This document shows, one piece after another, positions 12,201 to 24,262 of a stretch of DNA of 64,000 nt. Below the pieces are notes generated by a model. It saw nothing but the letters and a program-made list of their open reading frames with translations. It was not told the origin of the DNA and did not search any database. The stretch is from Bisporella sp. PMI_857 (taxonomy: Eukaryota > Ascomycota > Leotiomycetes > Helotiales > Helotiaceae), in contig JAJSPD010000006.1 of NCBI GenBank assembly GCA_021307315.1, forward strand, positions 930,001-994,000. The letters are read 5' to 3'. Made by a program: the position numbers and the translations under genes. The number at the start of each line of letters is the position of its first letter. Position 1 is the stretch's first letter.

Positions 12201-15200
12201 CTCACTGAAATTTGAGCATAATGCACAGCCTCTATCTGTATCGCCTCGACCAATTATCAGCCCCTAAACAACCCTGAACGACCGATGCTCCGAAGGGGTG
12301 ACAAGGGTTAAAGAGGGAGAGGGAACCACCATCGGTTGACGGTTGAAAAGGGGGCAATCAGGGCAACTTCCGAGATTCTGTCACACCCCCGGCCCGACTC
12401 TTCCCTTCCATTTATCTGATTGGCTGGATAAGGAGCCGCGGCACATGACAAAGGCATGGAGAAAGATTCTTCTTCCAAAGCTTCTAGTGTATTACCCTTT
12501 ACAGACGGGTTGGAGATCCACCATCATACCAAAATAGTATGCTTTCTGAGAATGTTTCACGATTTCAGACTGCTTGAAGTGCTAAAGATGGCCGATCTTC
12601 ACCATGGGTTTGGCTCGATCTGGCCGTCACGGAAATGCCTTTGTAAAGCATCACTTTTGGGCACCTTGCTCCGATGAATGTGAAAATACGATCTGAAGGC
12701 ACGAGATGCAATGACTCGAGGAGGAAATAGACGTCATAATAATAAACCAAAAAAAAAAACATTTCTCCCAGCTGCTTCATGTCAGAAACCCAAAGTCACA
12801 TCAAATCATATATCGCAAGCAGAACAACCCCACTGGGAACAATCAATCTCTGACTATTGTATACTGTAAAACCTCTCCTCAAGATCAGATAAATGAAGCC
12901 ACCATCAACATCAGACGAAATGAACAACATCATGCAACAAAATATACATTCACGCCACAGGTTATGCCTTCCGCCCATCTCAAACACGAAACCCAAGCTT
13001 CCAATCAAGAATTGCTCGGTGATCTCCCAAACCTGACAGGTGGATCGCAATGCTTAAATCTCCAACGAGAAGAGTGGCGAAAGAGCCCCATCGTGAGGCT
13101 TTCTGGCATTGCAAAAACCTCTTTTGTTAGGGCTGAGTGGAGATTACCGTTGTTGTGCGTTTCGTATTGGAAATATACCTGAGGCAGAAATAAAGGGGAC
13201 TCTGAACATCAGTTGTTCTGGACCAACTGATTTTCAACCAGCGAGATATTTTGAGAGGGTCGGAGTGTTCGGCAGTTGGGTTCCAAACACTGCACCGAAC
13301 ACCGGCATCCATCCTCAAACTTCTCTTCAGCTGCAAGTCGCCCAGCAGGAAAAGGACAACGTCAACAAAGCCCATCCAAATTCCAAAGCCTCCTCAACCT
13401 GTACTCACGCGCTTCAGTTGAAAGTAGTCATTTCATCATCCAATCGCCTCCTATGATGCTTGATTCCTCGGCTTCTCTTCCAATTTTGATGCATTAAGCT
13501 TTTCCAATTCTTGTGCTTTTTTCAGCTTCGCTCGTTTGTCCACGCGTTCTGTCCCCAAAAATAGCAGATACGATGATGAAAAGCGTGAGCCACAAGCGAG
13601 GCCGGCGCAGGTTTTGGCGAGACGCCTCCCAAGCGTTAACGGATTGATTGGCTGAGATGGAAAGCGGGGAGGAACAGAAGATGTTTCAAAACATTGAAAC
13701 ATCAACGGCAATTCGAATTGTGACGACTGAAGTTGATGGCATTGGTAGGATTGAAGACCTTTTAGAGATGGGAAAGTTCTGGATCGAGAAGAGATTTGCA
13801 CTTCTACAGAAGCACGTGATGAGTGTTACGTTACAACTATTCTGCTAGCCTGTGTATTCGTGGAAGGCGTTGATAATTCGATTCTACTTTCCTAATACTC
13901 GGCAAACCCTTCCTCGAGGAAGTAGCATTATGGAGCTTGTTGTGATAATTCAAAAAACGCCAAGTAAGCAAACCCCACACTGCTCACTGCTTACTACCCA
14001 TATTGTGTCTTCATTGTCATTCTACTTTGCATTGTCAATACCCTTGATATCATCATTTCAAGGTACTTCACGCATGAAATATGTTCCTATAACGTTCCTC
14101 GCACAAAGAATGATACTTGTCTTATTCCTTCTGATTCTATAATCCACCAAATATCATAACTACAAATCCATCAAGACACATTCTTTCCTGTCCCATGACC
14201 AGATTGCTTTTTTTGAGCCATAGTAACACTAGTGCCTCATCCCTTTTATACCGAAGCCGACTTAAACTCATCCCCTCCTGACTCCTTTCTTACGATATCC
14301 TCTTTCTACTTCCCTTACTGCGTAATCCATAACCTTACTCCTCGTCCTGTTTTCACACACCCACGCCTTCAAATAAAAGGCCATAATCTCATCTGCCAGA
14401 AGCCTAAGCTCCAAATCATCATCAATTTATAAGCTGCCACGAATACGCAACAAATCAAGCGATTCAGCTCAAGCGATCCAATGCAACGCCTGACCTTAAC
14501 TCTTCAAAAGATTAGCTAGGTAAAGACATCCGCAACCCAGGGTCTTGCAAAGGTCCTGAATAATGTATTTGGTATTCCTTTCACTGTCATCTCAGTTCTT
14601 GCTGTTCACCAGATCTATTTTTCCTAAATTTAAGTTCTCTTCTCATGCAATTTGACCCTTTACACTGCCATTGTCGCTTGGCACTCGTACTTGTACCAAA
14701 CTGATAGCTTCCATCTCCAAAGACTGCTTGTCACATCTCGCGATGTATCGGGCATGTCTCTAGCCATGCTTCTATATTTTCCAAGATGTGGTTAAGATCC
14801 CTAATTAAGGGAGGGGGAACATTGATATCACACCCTTTTATATACCTTTGACTTTTTCACTTTTTTGGGGAGGGGGGGGGGGAAGAACCCTGTGAAATAG
14901 ATGGGAATTAGTTGAATTAGGCTGGATTGCAGTGAATAAGGACACGGGCATGAAACTGGTATTAGGGCAAAAGGGGAAATTATATATAAACCCAATACCA
15001 CCCAACCTTAGACATCAACCAACAATTACGTTTGCTGTTCTTGACCAGGAGGACAGCAAAGCTTCCAGAACAAAAGTCAGATATGGCCACCTTATCTTCC
15101 TAACCCTCGCACCTCTGAATAGGCATTTCTTTATGCAAAGCCCGACTCTCATATTCATTGATTCACCTACTCTAACTGGAACTGAACCATCACCTGTCGT

Positions 15201-16589
15201 TGCCATCTTTTCTATGTTGCCATTCGCATCACTTCTCCTCCTCCCCCCTTCCTCTGAATCTAATCTTACTCTCCACTCAATCTCGCCTTGCCTTTTACCT
15301 CATCCACGCCAGCTCCAACAAACTAAACACCTCCAAACACGCATATCTCACCCACAGCATCCCATCAATACCACCCAACCCACCTCCACAGACTCGCATA
15401 AAACCTCTTGAGGGACATCGGGGTTACGCTGTTATATGTGCGGATCCCAGATCCAGATCCTGAACTCACTCACCATCGTGAAAAAAAAAAGGAAAAGAAA
15501 ATACCAGCCAAGTACTCTCTTTTCTTTTCTTTTATAGAATGTGGTAGACGGTATCGGTGTTTAGACGATTAAATCTCCCAAAAGTCATACGTTTCACCCT
15601 GGCATTCAGGTATAAAAGGGGGTAGTGTGCACAAAATTAAGGAGAGCTTGTCCAGAGTCCGAAACACCGTCGAGAGAAGAAGTAGATCTTCCCACTCTCA
15701 GATTCATGGTTAACGGGTTGTGCTCTGTTGGATGTACGTGAGCCAACATTCAAGCTTTAGAGTATTTATTAAAGCCTGATTACAGCTTTGCACATTGGCT
15801 TTTGTGTTGCATCGAAATGTCAGGTTTTCTCGGGCCTGCTCAACCTTATTTACACGCTTGCTAGAAAATATCGACTTTTAACAAGGCCGGGGGGGAAAAA
15901 AAGCCTTTGCTCCCCCTTCGCTGGGGATCCTAAATATTTACCTTGTCTAATAAAGAGGCGTATCCAGTATTATCAAATTTAACTCTACTTTTCCGAATCT
16001 CGCCTTCACGTTAAAACCTTGCTCTATATAGAAAGCTCTAGCTGTTCAGAAGTATAAATACGCTTAACCGATATATCTTATTGCAAGCAAAGAATTTCAT
16101 ATGAAAAGTATCATCTAAACTCTTTCCTAAGCCCGGGATAGGCTAATATAGTCGTAATGAGTTTTGCCCCTGGTCTCGGTTTAAAAGGTTAAAGATGTTT
16201 GTAGGAATCTAGGTCGGCCCCAGTCGTGAAATTAAAATTAGTCTAATATATGATTGTATATGCTAATGGCCAAGGATACGAACCAACATAAAAGTTAGAA
16301 CTTTTAACCTTTAATAGGATAGATGTTAAACAACGCTAAACGCATCAAGTCCTCCTTATGTGATGAGTACCCCAAACCGTAATTTCATACAATCGCACTA
16401 CTAATGGCAAGATCCATCTAGATCAAACGCAGCCAGAGCCCTCTCAATTTATGATGTTAAACCAAAATACCGCATGTCCCACACGCTAATTAAAGGATGA
16501 TCATTGTGTCGTATGCCTTGAGTATCGTTCGGAACGTTTGGAATCGTAGGAACTCTTAGTTGTTGTGTATCGTGGGATGCTGTCTTGTG
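12201..16589. other. Long intergenic region, no gene recognised
   Basis: About 4.4 kb. A minus frame at 13801-13451 has a charged, helix-like end (KRAKLKKAQELEKLN) and could be a small gene, but nothing else supports it. The plus frames between 14932 and 15463 are Ser/Pro/His-rich because the DNA is pyrimidine-rich. There is a run of twelve G near 14870 and an A run near 15480. From about 15500 to 16500 the sequence is AT-rich with no coding signal. Confidence 0.35.
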
Positions 16590-18491
16590 TTACAGAAGCC
16601 GGGTATGTTCTGGAAAAGTCGGTCCTATAGGTACTGCCAAAGAGTTAGGTAGGTCAGCGGCGCTGTCTGGGCTGCTAAAGGACGAGGCATAACCTGAGTC
16701 TGTACCGGATTTGTGCGAGCCAGAAGGGCCGTGATGACTGAAGCCTGGGGCAATAGGATTGAAACTTTGGGCGTAAGGATTATCGCTTGGCGTGTAATGG
16801 TTATAGTTTGGCATGTAAGGAATATAGCTCTGCGCCGCTCCTGGGTACATGTTGTACGTCGGGGCCTGTAGGGTCCGTAGGGTCCGTATGGCTTCCAGTA
16901 AACATTACTGTTCTCAGGACCTTGCCCCACATTTGTGCCCAGATATGGCCCAGACATCTGAGGAGCGAAAGGACCATTATAGTAAGTACCTGGATATGTA
17001 TCTAGATAGAAAGGGGCTGTGCCGTTGAATGGTTAAATGGCACCAGTGTGTCGGAAGAGGCCACAGGAGTTTCTTCGAGAGTTTCTTCAGGAGTTCCTTC
17101 AGGGGTTCCTCCAGGAGTTCCTTCAGGAGTTGCTTGATTCGATGCATATCCTTCGTCCACTTCAAGGTCGTATTTCAATATTGCCGGAAGTGTTGAGAAT
17201 TGTTGAGGAATATGAGGATGTGGCAAAGCTGGAGGCGGTCGAGGGTCTGATCCGAATTGAGTGCCTTCTGCTGGTTCTTTCAAATTGGTAGAAGCTTCCA
17301 AAACCGGATTGTTAGACTTCAGAAAGGCCGTGCCGCTTGTCGCACTTAAACTATCAGCTGCTTCTAACCTGAAGGGAGTAGAAGATTTGTCGAATCCGGC
17401 TTCAATGCTTAGAACTGACGAAATTTCGTCTTGGGATGCAAGTCCAACGGCAAATAAAGAGAGCCTCGTTGTTATATCGCCAAATATATCATTCATTGGG
17501 ATAATATGAGCCCTTCCGAAAGCCTCAGAGGCCACGACATGCCCATAAACTTCATGGGTCTCGTTGTCAGTGACCCACGCGCCACTATCGCCTTTGCTCA
17601 AGACTGTCAAGCATAAAATGTTAGAAATCTGGAATGTTATTGAGATTGCGACCTCTCACCTTGACCGTTATCAAATGTCAAAAGGTAAGATTTGATCATT
17701 GTATCACCCGGGGCTAGGGTCAGATATGACCACTCTAGTGAGAGAGAGCCAGACAGAGCCCGACCTCTGGCAGCGGTAACAGTAACTTTTCTTTTTGGTC
17801 CAGTCCTAGTAAGCCCTGGAGATGGTAATGCTACTTCATTCGACATAATGACATTCGGTAGGTAAAGTGAATCGTTTTCGATTGCAATTAAAGCCCAGTC
17901 AAGGTTTGGACGGTCTTGTAGATCATGGTGGGATGCTCTATAGATATGGCCCATTTCAGAGCCAAACCAAGGAAGTTGTCTACGTCGCTCCAATTCATCC
18001 GGTTTCGCGTTACTGATATCCTGCTTAGGCGACAACGACTTGTTCGGAAGGGAGCTTAGATCGAGTTCGTATTGGTCTTCATCGTCCAAGGAATAAACAC
18101 CATCATCGTCGTCTTCTTCATCCTCATCCTCGTCGTATTGATCAACGTCAACAAAGTGACCAGCAGTAAGGGCAAATAGAGACTTGTTTCCATCTTTGCT
18201 CACTACTGAGACGAGACCGCCGATTGTTGCTGTATGTATCGTGTTATGAATCTCAGCCTTGATCTCCGAACCGCATAGAGTCTCCACCATCAAGAATTGA
18301 TCACCGTAGATCGCCACGCCAAGGGATATACTAGCATCTTTGGATGACGCAGGGTCCAAAAGGTTGTCAGATCGTGCAACCGATTCGGGAGACTCTTCAT
18401 GGACAAGTATAGGTAAATACGGCGCATATGGTGTGGGCTCAGACGGTTTGAAATCCGCATCAACATTGCTCTGCACCTCGCCAAGATTCTG
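16590..18491 (-). CDS. Trypsin-like serine protease domain with Pro/Gly/Tyr-rich tail
   Basis: Predicted chymotrypsin-fold protein with all three triad positions visible in order: FALTAGHFVD (His, about 18150-18180), LDWALIAIEND (Asp, about 17875-17905) and LSKGDSGAWV (nucleophile Ser, about 17580). Between His and Asp lies a very acidic insert (EDEDEEDDDDG). An intron at 17659-17604 joins the two catalytic exons in frame. After the protease core comes a low-complexity tail with five four-residue units (EGTP, GGTP, EGTP, EETL, EETP), then, after a single-base shift near 17035 and another near 16870, a Tyr/Pro/Gly-rich stretch (YKPYGPYGPY-like, YIPYMPNYNHY) ending at 16590. No signal peptide was seen, so an intracellular role is more likely (inference). 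The start is unresolved: this exon is preceded by a splice-acceptor-like TACAG at about 18492, abutting the divergent gene. Similar GDSGAW domains occur in fungal proteins of unknown function. Confidence 0.75.
17064..17133 (-). repeat. 12-bp coding repeat in the protease tail
   Basis: Five to six imperfect copies of a 12-bp unit encode the four-residue repeats EGTP/GGTP/EETP. Such repeats change copy number easily by slippage. Confidence 0.8.
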
Positions 18492-18496
18492 TACTT

Positions 18497-19258
18497 ATGG
18501 AGGATGGTAATCACCAATTTCCGTGGCGAAACGACGTTACTTTCACAGATTATGTGAGAGGCATTTTCAACCAAAAACCGCACCCAGGAATTATCCACAT
18601 CAAGAGAATCTGAGGGCCTTCAAGCTGAAGAAGCGATCCGGACTCAAATTTGAGCCTACCGATGATATAAGGAGCTATCTGAAATTCGATTACAAGAAGG
18701 CCCGTAGTCAAGATTTTTCACCATGCGGCTTTTTTGAAGGAGCAGTTAAAACTAACAAAGAACGAGCCACAATCCATATCTGTATCAGAATCCCTACAAC
18801 TGTAAGTATATCCCCACGCTTAATTACGTATATCTTCTCATATGCATATATTAAACTCTTACAGTGGTGCACTGCCACGAGCGCTTGCCCTCGAGACTCT
18901 TGATTCCATACAAACCATTTTGTTCCAACTTACGGAGTCTAAATCAAAAGATCTCCTTCGCTCCTTATATCGAGTTCCAACTTCGACAAGGTATCATTTC
19001 CTACGACTTCAGTACTGTCTGCAACCCCGATGAGAAGGAAGTTTCGTATCAATATTTCACCATTGAGCTTGGTGATCTCTATGAAGAACAATCAAATCCC
19101 ACTCCAAGAGGTGTAACGAAGTGGTTTGAGAAAAAGAGTGGAGCACGGTATGTATGATGGCCAACCATTGTAGGAATCGATTTTGTTTGTTAAGTCTTGG
19201 CCTCAGTGCGTTCCAGGCCTGGATTGGGTGGCAACAATGGCAGCATCCTGTGAGTTGA
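18497..19258 (+). CDS. Fungal protein of unknown function with C-terminal membrane segment
   Basis: Small protein (about 240 residues) of a family I recognise as an uncharacterised filamentous-fungal type. It starts at the ATG at 18497 (MEDGNHQFPWRNDVTFTDYV), then LRAFKLKKRSGLKF, TDDIRSYLKFD, LKEQLKLTKNEPQSISVSES, an intron at 18801-18864, then GALPRALALETLDSIQ, NPDEKEVSYQYFTIELGDLY, NPTPRG and WFEKKSGARYV. It ends with a hydrophobic segment and the characteristic SAFQAWIGWQQWQHPVS at 19258. The C-terminal hydrophobic stretch suggests a tail-anchored membrane protein (inference). Single-base frame changes occur near 18610, 18730, 18965 and 19150, so no single frame shows the whole protein. 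It faces the protease gene head to head with almost no space between. Confidence 0.7.
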
Positions 19259-21297
19259 GCGGAGGTAATAAGGTGCTTGTATACTAGTTTTATGATAGAT
19301 GAACTTCATATCTCTGTACCATGCATCACACCATGGAGTTTGACATGCTTTTACCTATCCCAGTGGTAGGCAAACCCTAGCATTGCCTAGTAGGGCAATC
19401 CCTATGGATTAGTTTAGAGTGTATTGGCATGGGAATGGAGCAGCGTAAATGGATGGGGACTATATTTTCTTCCAGTCGCAGTATGCCGCGTTGGCATGCT
19501 ATAAACGCTGGTATTGGGGATGAAGCATGAGCCGGCTACGATCTTGAATGTTCGCATACTGAAAGAGCGGGACCATCTGAGGTAGAGAGCAACGCGGATG
19601 GTGAGGAGAGATTGGGGAGATAGCAGATCCATAGGCGTTACTAACGTCAATTTTTCGACCTAACGATACCTTATTAACGGATATATTTATTATGTGGGAG
19701 GTTTAGGATATAAGAGCATCGTAGAAATGGTTTGAGGTGTTTTATCCATTTTCTATGAACCTTGGTTTAACATAATTGATAAAGCTGGACAACTTAACCT
19801 TATTACGTGTATATCAAAGAATAGAGATCCAAAAATGGATCCAGGGAGCTCGCCATCGGAGTCAAAATAGTACTCACATAGAGACAAGACAAGGGAAGCG
19901 TAGCTAGGCTTCAAGGGAGCTAAACGAGTCCTTAGAGATCCTACAACAGCTCTTTAATACATGCTTAGCGTTACTTAGTGTGCGCACAAGACGTGCTCAG
20001 GAATACTCACCTCGGCTTGAGCTTGCTAACCCATAGCTCAGGCTAAAGCAGCAACTGCTCTGGCCAAGAGACGGAAATGGAAAATGCTACAAAAACATTC
20101 CCATATGAGATTCGCCGTTATATGCTGCGTATTCTTCAAGCTATATAACAATGCTTGTGTCTATACAGTGCTATTTGCCTAAAATGCCCTAATACGATAA
20201 TAATTATTGCTGTAGATATATGTTATGCTGTACAGTAGATTTAATAGAAAAGGTAAAATAGTCACCCAAACTACGCCGCATTGTTAATATATATTAAATT
20301 TATTAACAATGTTAAAAGCACAAAAAAGGAACTTTGAAAATTTTACTGATTTGTTGCGCAATTAATATTTAAAGTAATTTAATGGTTATTACTATGAACA
20401 TGCTTAGCTATATTTACCATGGATTTTTGATTAGGCAGATTTAATTGATGTAGAATATATCTTTATTTTCATTCTGGAAAACATTGATTTGGACCGCTAG
20501 AAGCCTTGCCACTATATATTATAGTACTACATCCTTGTGATCACTTTGTATGAGGTTCTGCATGCGATAGTGTAACCAAAATAGTTCAGCAAGTTCAATT
20601 ATTCCAATCTGTTCCCTATAGGAAAAATTGCAGAAAAGTGCTAGCCGATAGGAAAGTCCAGTCTCAGTCAGATAGAGGAGATAGGCTTCCAAAGGTGATA
20701 TTCTTGAATAACATTAAAAAACCAAACGAATAAGACGAAAAAATGAATTGTGCAGAAGTCAAAGCTACTAGTACTTGTGCCTAAGGTGTTGACACTAACC
20801 TGGGGGCTTGTTGTTGGGCAGTAAGGTATATTCTGTGCCACCGCACTTCCTCTTTAGAACGCTAGGTAAGTATATAGTATATTTCTAATCTTTTAAAAAC
20901 TGCAAGAATGTTTTCAAATAAGAATAATTCATTAGCCTAGGTATTCTTCCTCTTTGTTGCCAAACGTGCTAACACGTACTTCTCAAGCTGAGCTCGCTTA
21001 TTTATTATATGATAACCTTAATCCTACAATGCCCACAAACACGAGTGCTTGATTTGCAATAAGAGTGGGTTCTGCAACAAACACCAGGTCAGGTGCAAAG
21101 TCCACCAAAAGGTCTTCTATTACAAGGCGGACACTACTAGCCAACCCGAGAAATGTAAACCTTGTTCCCGCGATCCAGAACCAGCCCAAAGACATGATAA
21201 CAATGCCTAAGGAGGGCAAGCCGCTGGAGGACAACACAACACTGGAGAGCAGTGCGACGCTGAAAATGGCGCTGAATACAGCGCTGGATGGCAGTAA
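19259..21297. other. AT-rich gene-poor region, possibly RIP-affected
   Basis: About 2 kb, extremely AT- and TA-rich from about 20100 to 20960, with no recognisable gene. This fits a repeat-induced-point-mutation relic of a transposon, but no terminal repeats or transposase motif were found. The first 400 bp include a minus frame (19650-19414) with no supporting feature. Confidence 0.4.
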
Positions 21298-22549
21298 GAT
21301 GCTGCCAGGAATGGCATCGGCAACTTGGTGTTTAAAGACAAAGCTAAACAATATACCCTCTTCATTTCGGATATTGTTAGAAAATACAATGCTAGGAAGA
21401 AGGCAAAAGTGACGCTCTTTGCCCGGGGAGGCTATAATGAGGTCTGGCTAGTCACGTTGAAGGAGGGTCTGGTATGTTGAATCTGTTCATTCCAGAGAGT
21501 TAAATCCCAATTTAAGCATGGCAAAGGCCGCTCTATAAACATTTTTCTAGTTATGCAGATATAGTATTGGAAATTCGACGCTAACATCATTTAGTTTGAT
21601 TCCAAGTTATTGACCGAAGCCAAAGATGATAGGGCAATACCAAAATGCGTTTTGCGTCGTCCAACCAGAGACACTCTCCTACCGTACCAAGTAACTAATG
21701 AAGTCGCCTACCGTACCTTCATTGCTTCACGGCTGCCACATATTCCCGTCCCCAAAGTATATACCTACGCCGCTACTAGCTGCCCGTCTACTTCATTTAT
21801 CCTTGAAAGCTTTGTACCCGGGACACCTCTCAGCCAGTTGTGGATGACATATACTTCGGCCGAAAAAACTTCCATCGCGCATAAGATTGCCAGTATCGTA
21901 CTCGATCTTGCTGAGATACGATTTCCCTCGATAGGCGGGCTTGACCCAATTGGATTTTCATGCGCGCCAACAGTAGAAGGCTGCAAAATATTCAAGGGAA
22001 GACGAAATTTTCATCGGCAGGAATGCTACGATATCGGCCCGTATAAGTCTGTTGAAGAATATGTTCGCGCGTACTACGACAAAGAAATATACTATTATTC
22101 GAATGGAGTCATTAGCGATTTCGACGATGACTCAATTGAGGAAGAGAGCCAAAGAAATAAATGGATAGCACAATTGAAGGAGAGGAGGGAGAAACTTGAA
22201 AGGTGGAAGGTCAGAAAAGAGCCTTTCGTGCTAGTGCATGGAGATTTGCACGGTAGAAATATCTTGATGAAGGACGGAGAGATTGCAGCTGTACTTGATT
22301 GGGAGTTTGCGGGATCATATCCTCTAAGCGAGGCCATTAGTTGTACAGACGTTGACGTTGTTGAAGCCGATAGTGAGGAGCTTGACGAGGAAAATAGTAT
22401 TTGGGACTGGAGATAAGGAGGTTAATTGGAGATGGTGCTAAAGAGAGAGGTTGGAATCTGGATGATATTCAACTGCTGATGGGGATGGCGATCCAGAGAT
22501 AGGAATTGCCAGGACGGAAATGATGCCAGAGTTCTCGGATGGAGATTAG
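21298..22549 (+). CDS. APH/choline-kinase-type phosphotransferase
   Basis: Member of the phosphotransferase (APH) family, a kinase-like fold that phosphorylates small molecules; the substrate is unknown. Exon 1 ends with VTLFARGGYNEVWLVTLKEG (nucleotide-binding loop). A probable intron at 21472-21594 leads to LRRPTRDTLLPYQVTNEVAY, then PHIPVPKVYTY, the catalytic-loop motif VLVHGDLHGRNILM (about 22230-22270) and the metal-binding AVLDWEFAGSYP. The visible frame stops at 22416, but the next frame continues as typical APH C-terminus (GDGAKERGWNLDDIQLLMG), and after another one-base change as DGDPEIGIARTEMMPEF until the TAG at 22547-22549. Two indels therefore break the 3' end. No ATG was found in the exon 1 frame, so the 5' end needs another exon or a correction. 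Confidence 0.8.
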
Positions 22550-24262
22550 TATGTGTGGCTAAGACTGGCTGATACCTCCGGTGTCTCACTATATACACTG
22601 GCTACTCCGTCGCTCTTTTTCCTTCCTACGCCGAATTTCTACTTTTCATTCAAATTCATGCATTTTATTGTCCCCAGCCAAGTAATTGACAGTGATTGAG
22701 ATTCTCTTTATATGCTAAGTAACAAAACATAGACTGAATTGCCTGCTTCACATCTCTGTATTTGCTGTTCACTCTGTAGGCACATCAGTTCTGTTGTGTT
22801 TCGTAGTGATGCAGGTGAAGGCATTTGGTGGGCCAGGCAGAATCGACTCCAAAACTAGTCACTCTGGAATCACTCATCACCTCTATAGGGTGACTCATCA
22901 CCATAAATAGTACCAGAGCATTAAAATATTGAGTAATTCTCGTTGTCGATCCACCTTTTCCATTCCCCCAACCTGTTGCTTTATTATTTGTCACCTTTTG
23001 CCAGAGAAGGGAGTCTTAACCAAGATATGTACACTTGTTATAAATATGGGTACATTAAGATAAACTATTTTCGGCTTACCTTAACTACTGACACTTGTGG
23101 CGGAGATACATGAACAGGGCGGCATGCCTAATCAAACACAACGCATGCAAAATCAGCTATAGTGCCGAGATTCCGGTAGCATAGCATCCTCTTTTCCATG
23201 TCTAAGCTTCCTTAGCACTGGAATTTCTTACAACATTCAGGTAGGATTACTGGCCTGCAGATTATACTATATATGATCAGTTTTAATATATGTCACCAAG
23301 ATTCAGAGCCTTACTCACAACCGAATATTTTCATTGCTGTAAACACTGCTACTTGCCCACCCACTGGAATCAGAGATGTAGCATCATGTGGGCGAATTCA
23401 TTTGAGTACAATTCTCCTCAAGGCTGTATCCAGTTCTGTACAAGGGTCCTACATCTCTAAAGCACTGTTTGGTCTTAATTATCATTCTCTAGGGTGAATC
23501 AAAGATAGATGAAAGGAACAGGGCATCCATATAACCTAAACTTCCATCTACCATTGTTCCACTTGCCTCTTGATTTGTTGACAACTCAAAAAAATCCTGA
23601 CTCCTTGGGGATTAAGTTCCTTAATACCCCCTATCTGGGAAACATCCCTGATTTGAAAATTAGGAAGACAGAAGCTCAAGTAGGACCTGCGAGCAATGTA
23701 GTAAAAGTTAGAATTGGCGACAAGGAAAAGCTAGTTCGATGGTCTTAGAGCACAAAGATCCCTAATTCTACATTATAACTACTTAAAACTTCCCCAAAAA
23801 AGGAAAACCAAAAACATCTACAATCGACCAAAAGCCAGATCGCCGTCCAGATAATCCTGAGAGCGTGAAGCAAGACTACAGATGGTGCCACTGCTAGAAA
23901 TATCGAGAGCGGCAATACAAGAGTATTGAGCAGCAGCAAGATCGCTCCAGCACATCATCAAACTTGAGCTATAGGTTGATATACTGTAGGCTATGGCGCA
24001 TCTGGCTACTTTATCAGTCTTTCTGGTGTTTCGTTGAACTCAGAAGAAGGTGCCGGAAGAACGCCGAGAATGTTCGTCCAGCATAGAACCAGTTCCTTCC
24101 TCGATTGTCAAAGTGGGTCTGCTACACATCAATTATCTCCAGTACCTGGCCTTGAAAGTCCATCAGAGAGATAAACATTATTCCAGAACTTGCGTGCGTT
24201 CTTCCGTCAATTCTGAATCGATATCTAGGCGGCCCATAATCATTCAAGCCCTTCGTTAAAAC
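22550..24262. other. Intergenic region, no gene recognised
   Basis: About 1.7 kb with only short open frames (plus 23273-23497 and 23509-23748; minus 22785-22994 and 23745-23939) lacking motifs. No RNA gene was recognised. Confidence 0.35.

Noticed and set aside
14932..15463. Plus frames of 159 and 87 codons rich in Ser, Pro, His and Leu.
   Set aside because: Pyrimidine-rich DNA opens several frames at once. No motif, and the frames are of equal quality.
18290..18598. Minus frame with MDNSWVRFLVENASHIICES as an N-terminal exon of the protease.
   Set aside because: It is antisense to the start of the membrane-tailed protein gene, whose plus-strand frame matches a family I recognise.
19830..20120. 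Possible transposase tail (basic residues, AKRRKWKM-like sequence) in an AT-rich setting.
   Set aside because: Too short and broken to tie to a transposon family, and no terminal inverted repeats were found.
20998..21351. Hydrophobic 117-codon minus-strand frame resembling a membrane protein.
   Set aside because: No ATG start. Its hydrophobicity comes from GCTG/AACACT-type low complexity, and it overlaps the 5' part of the APH gene on the other strand.
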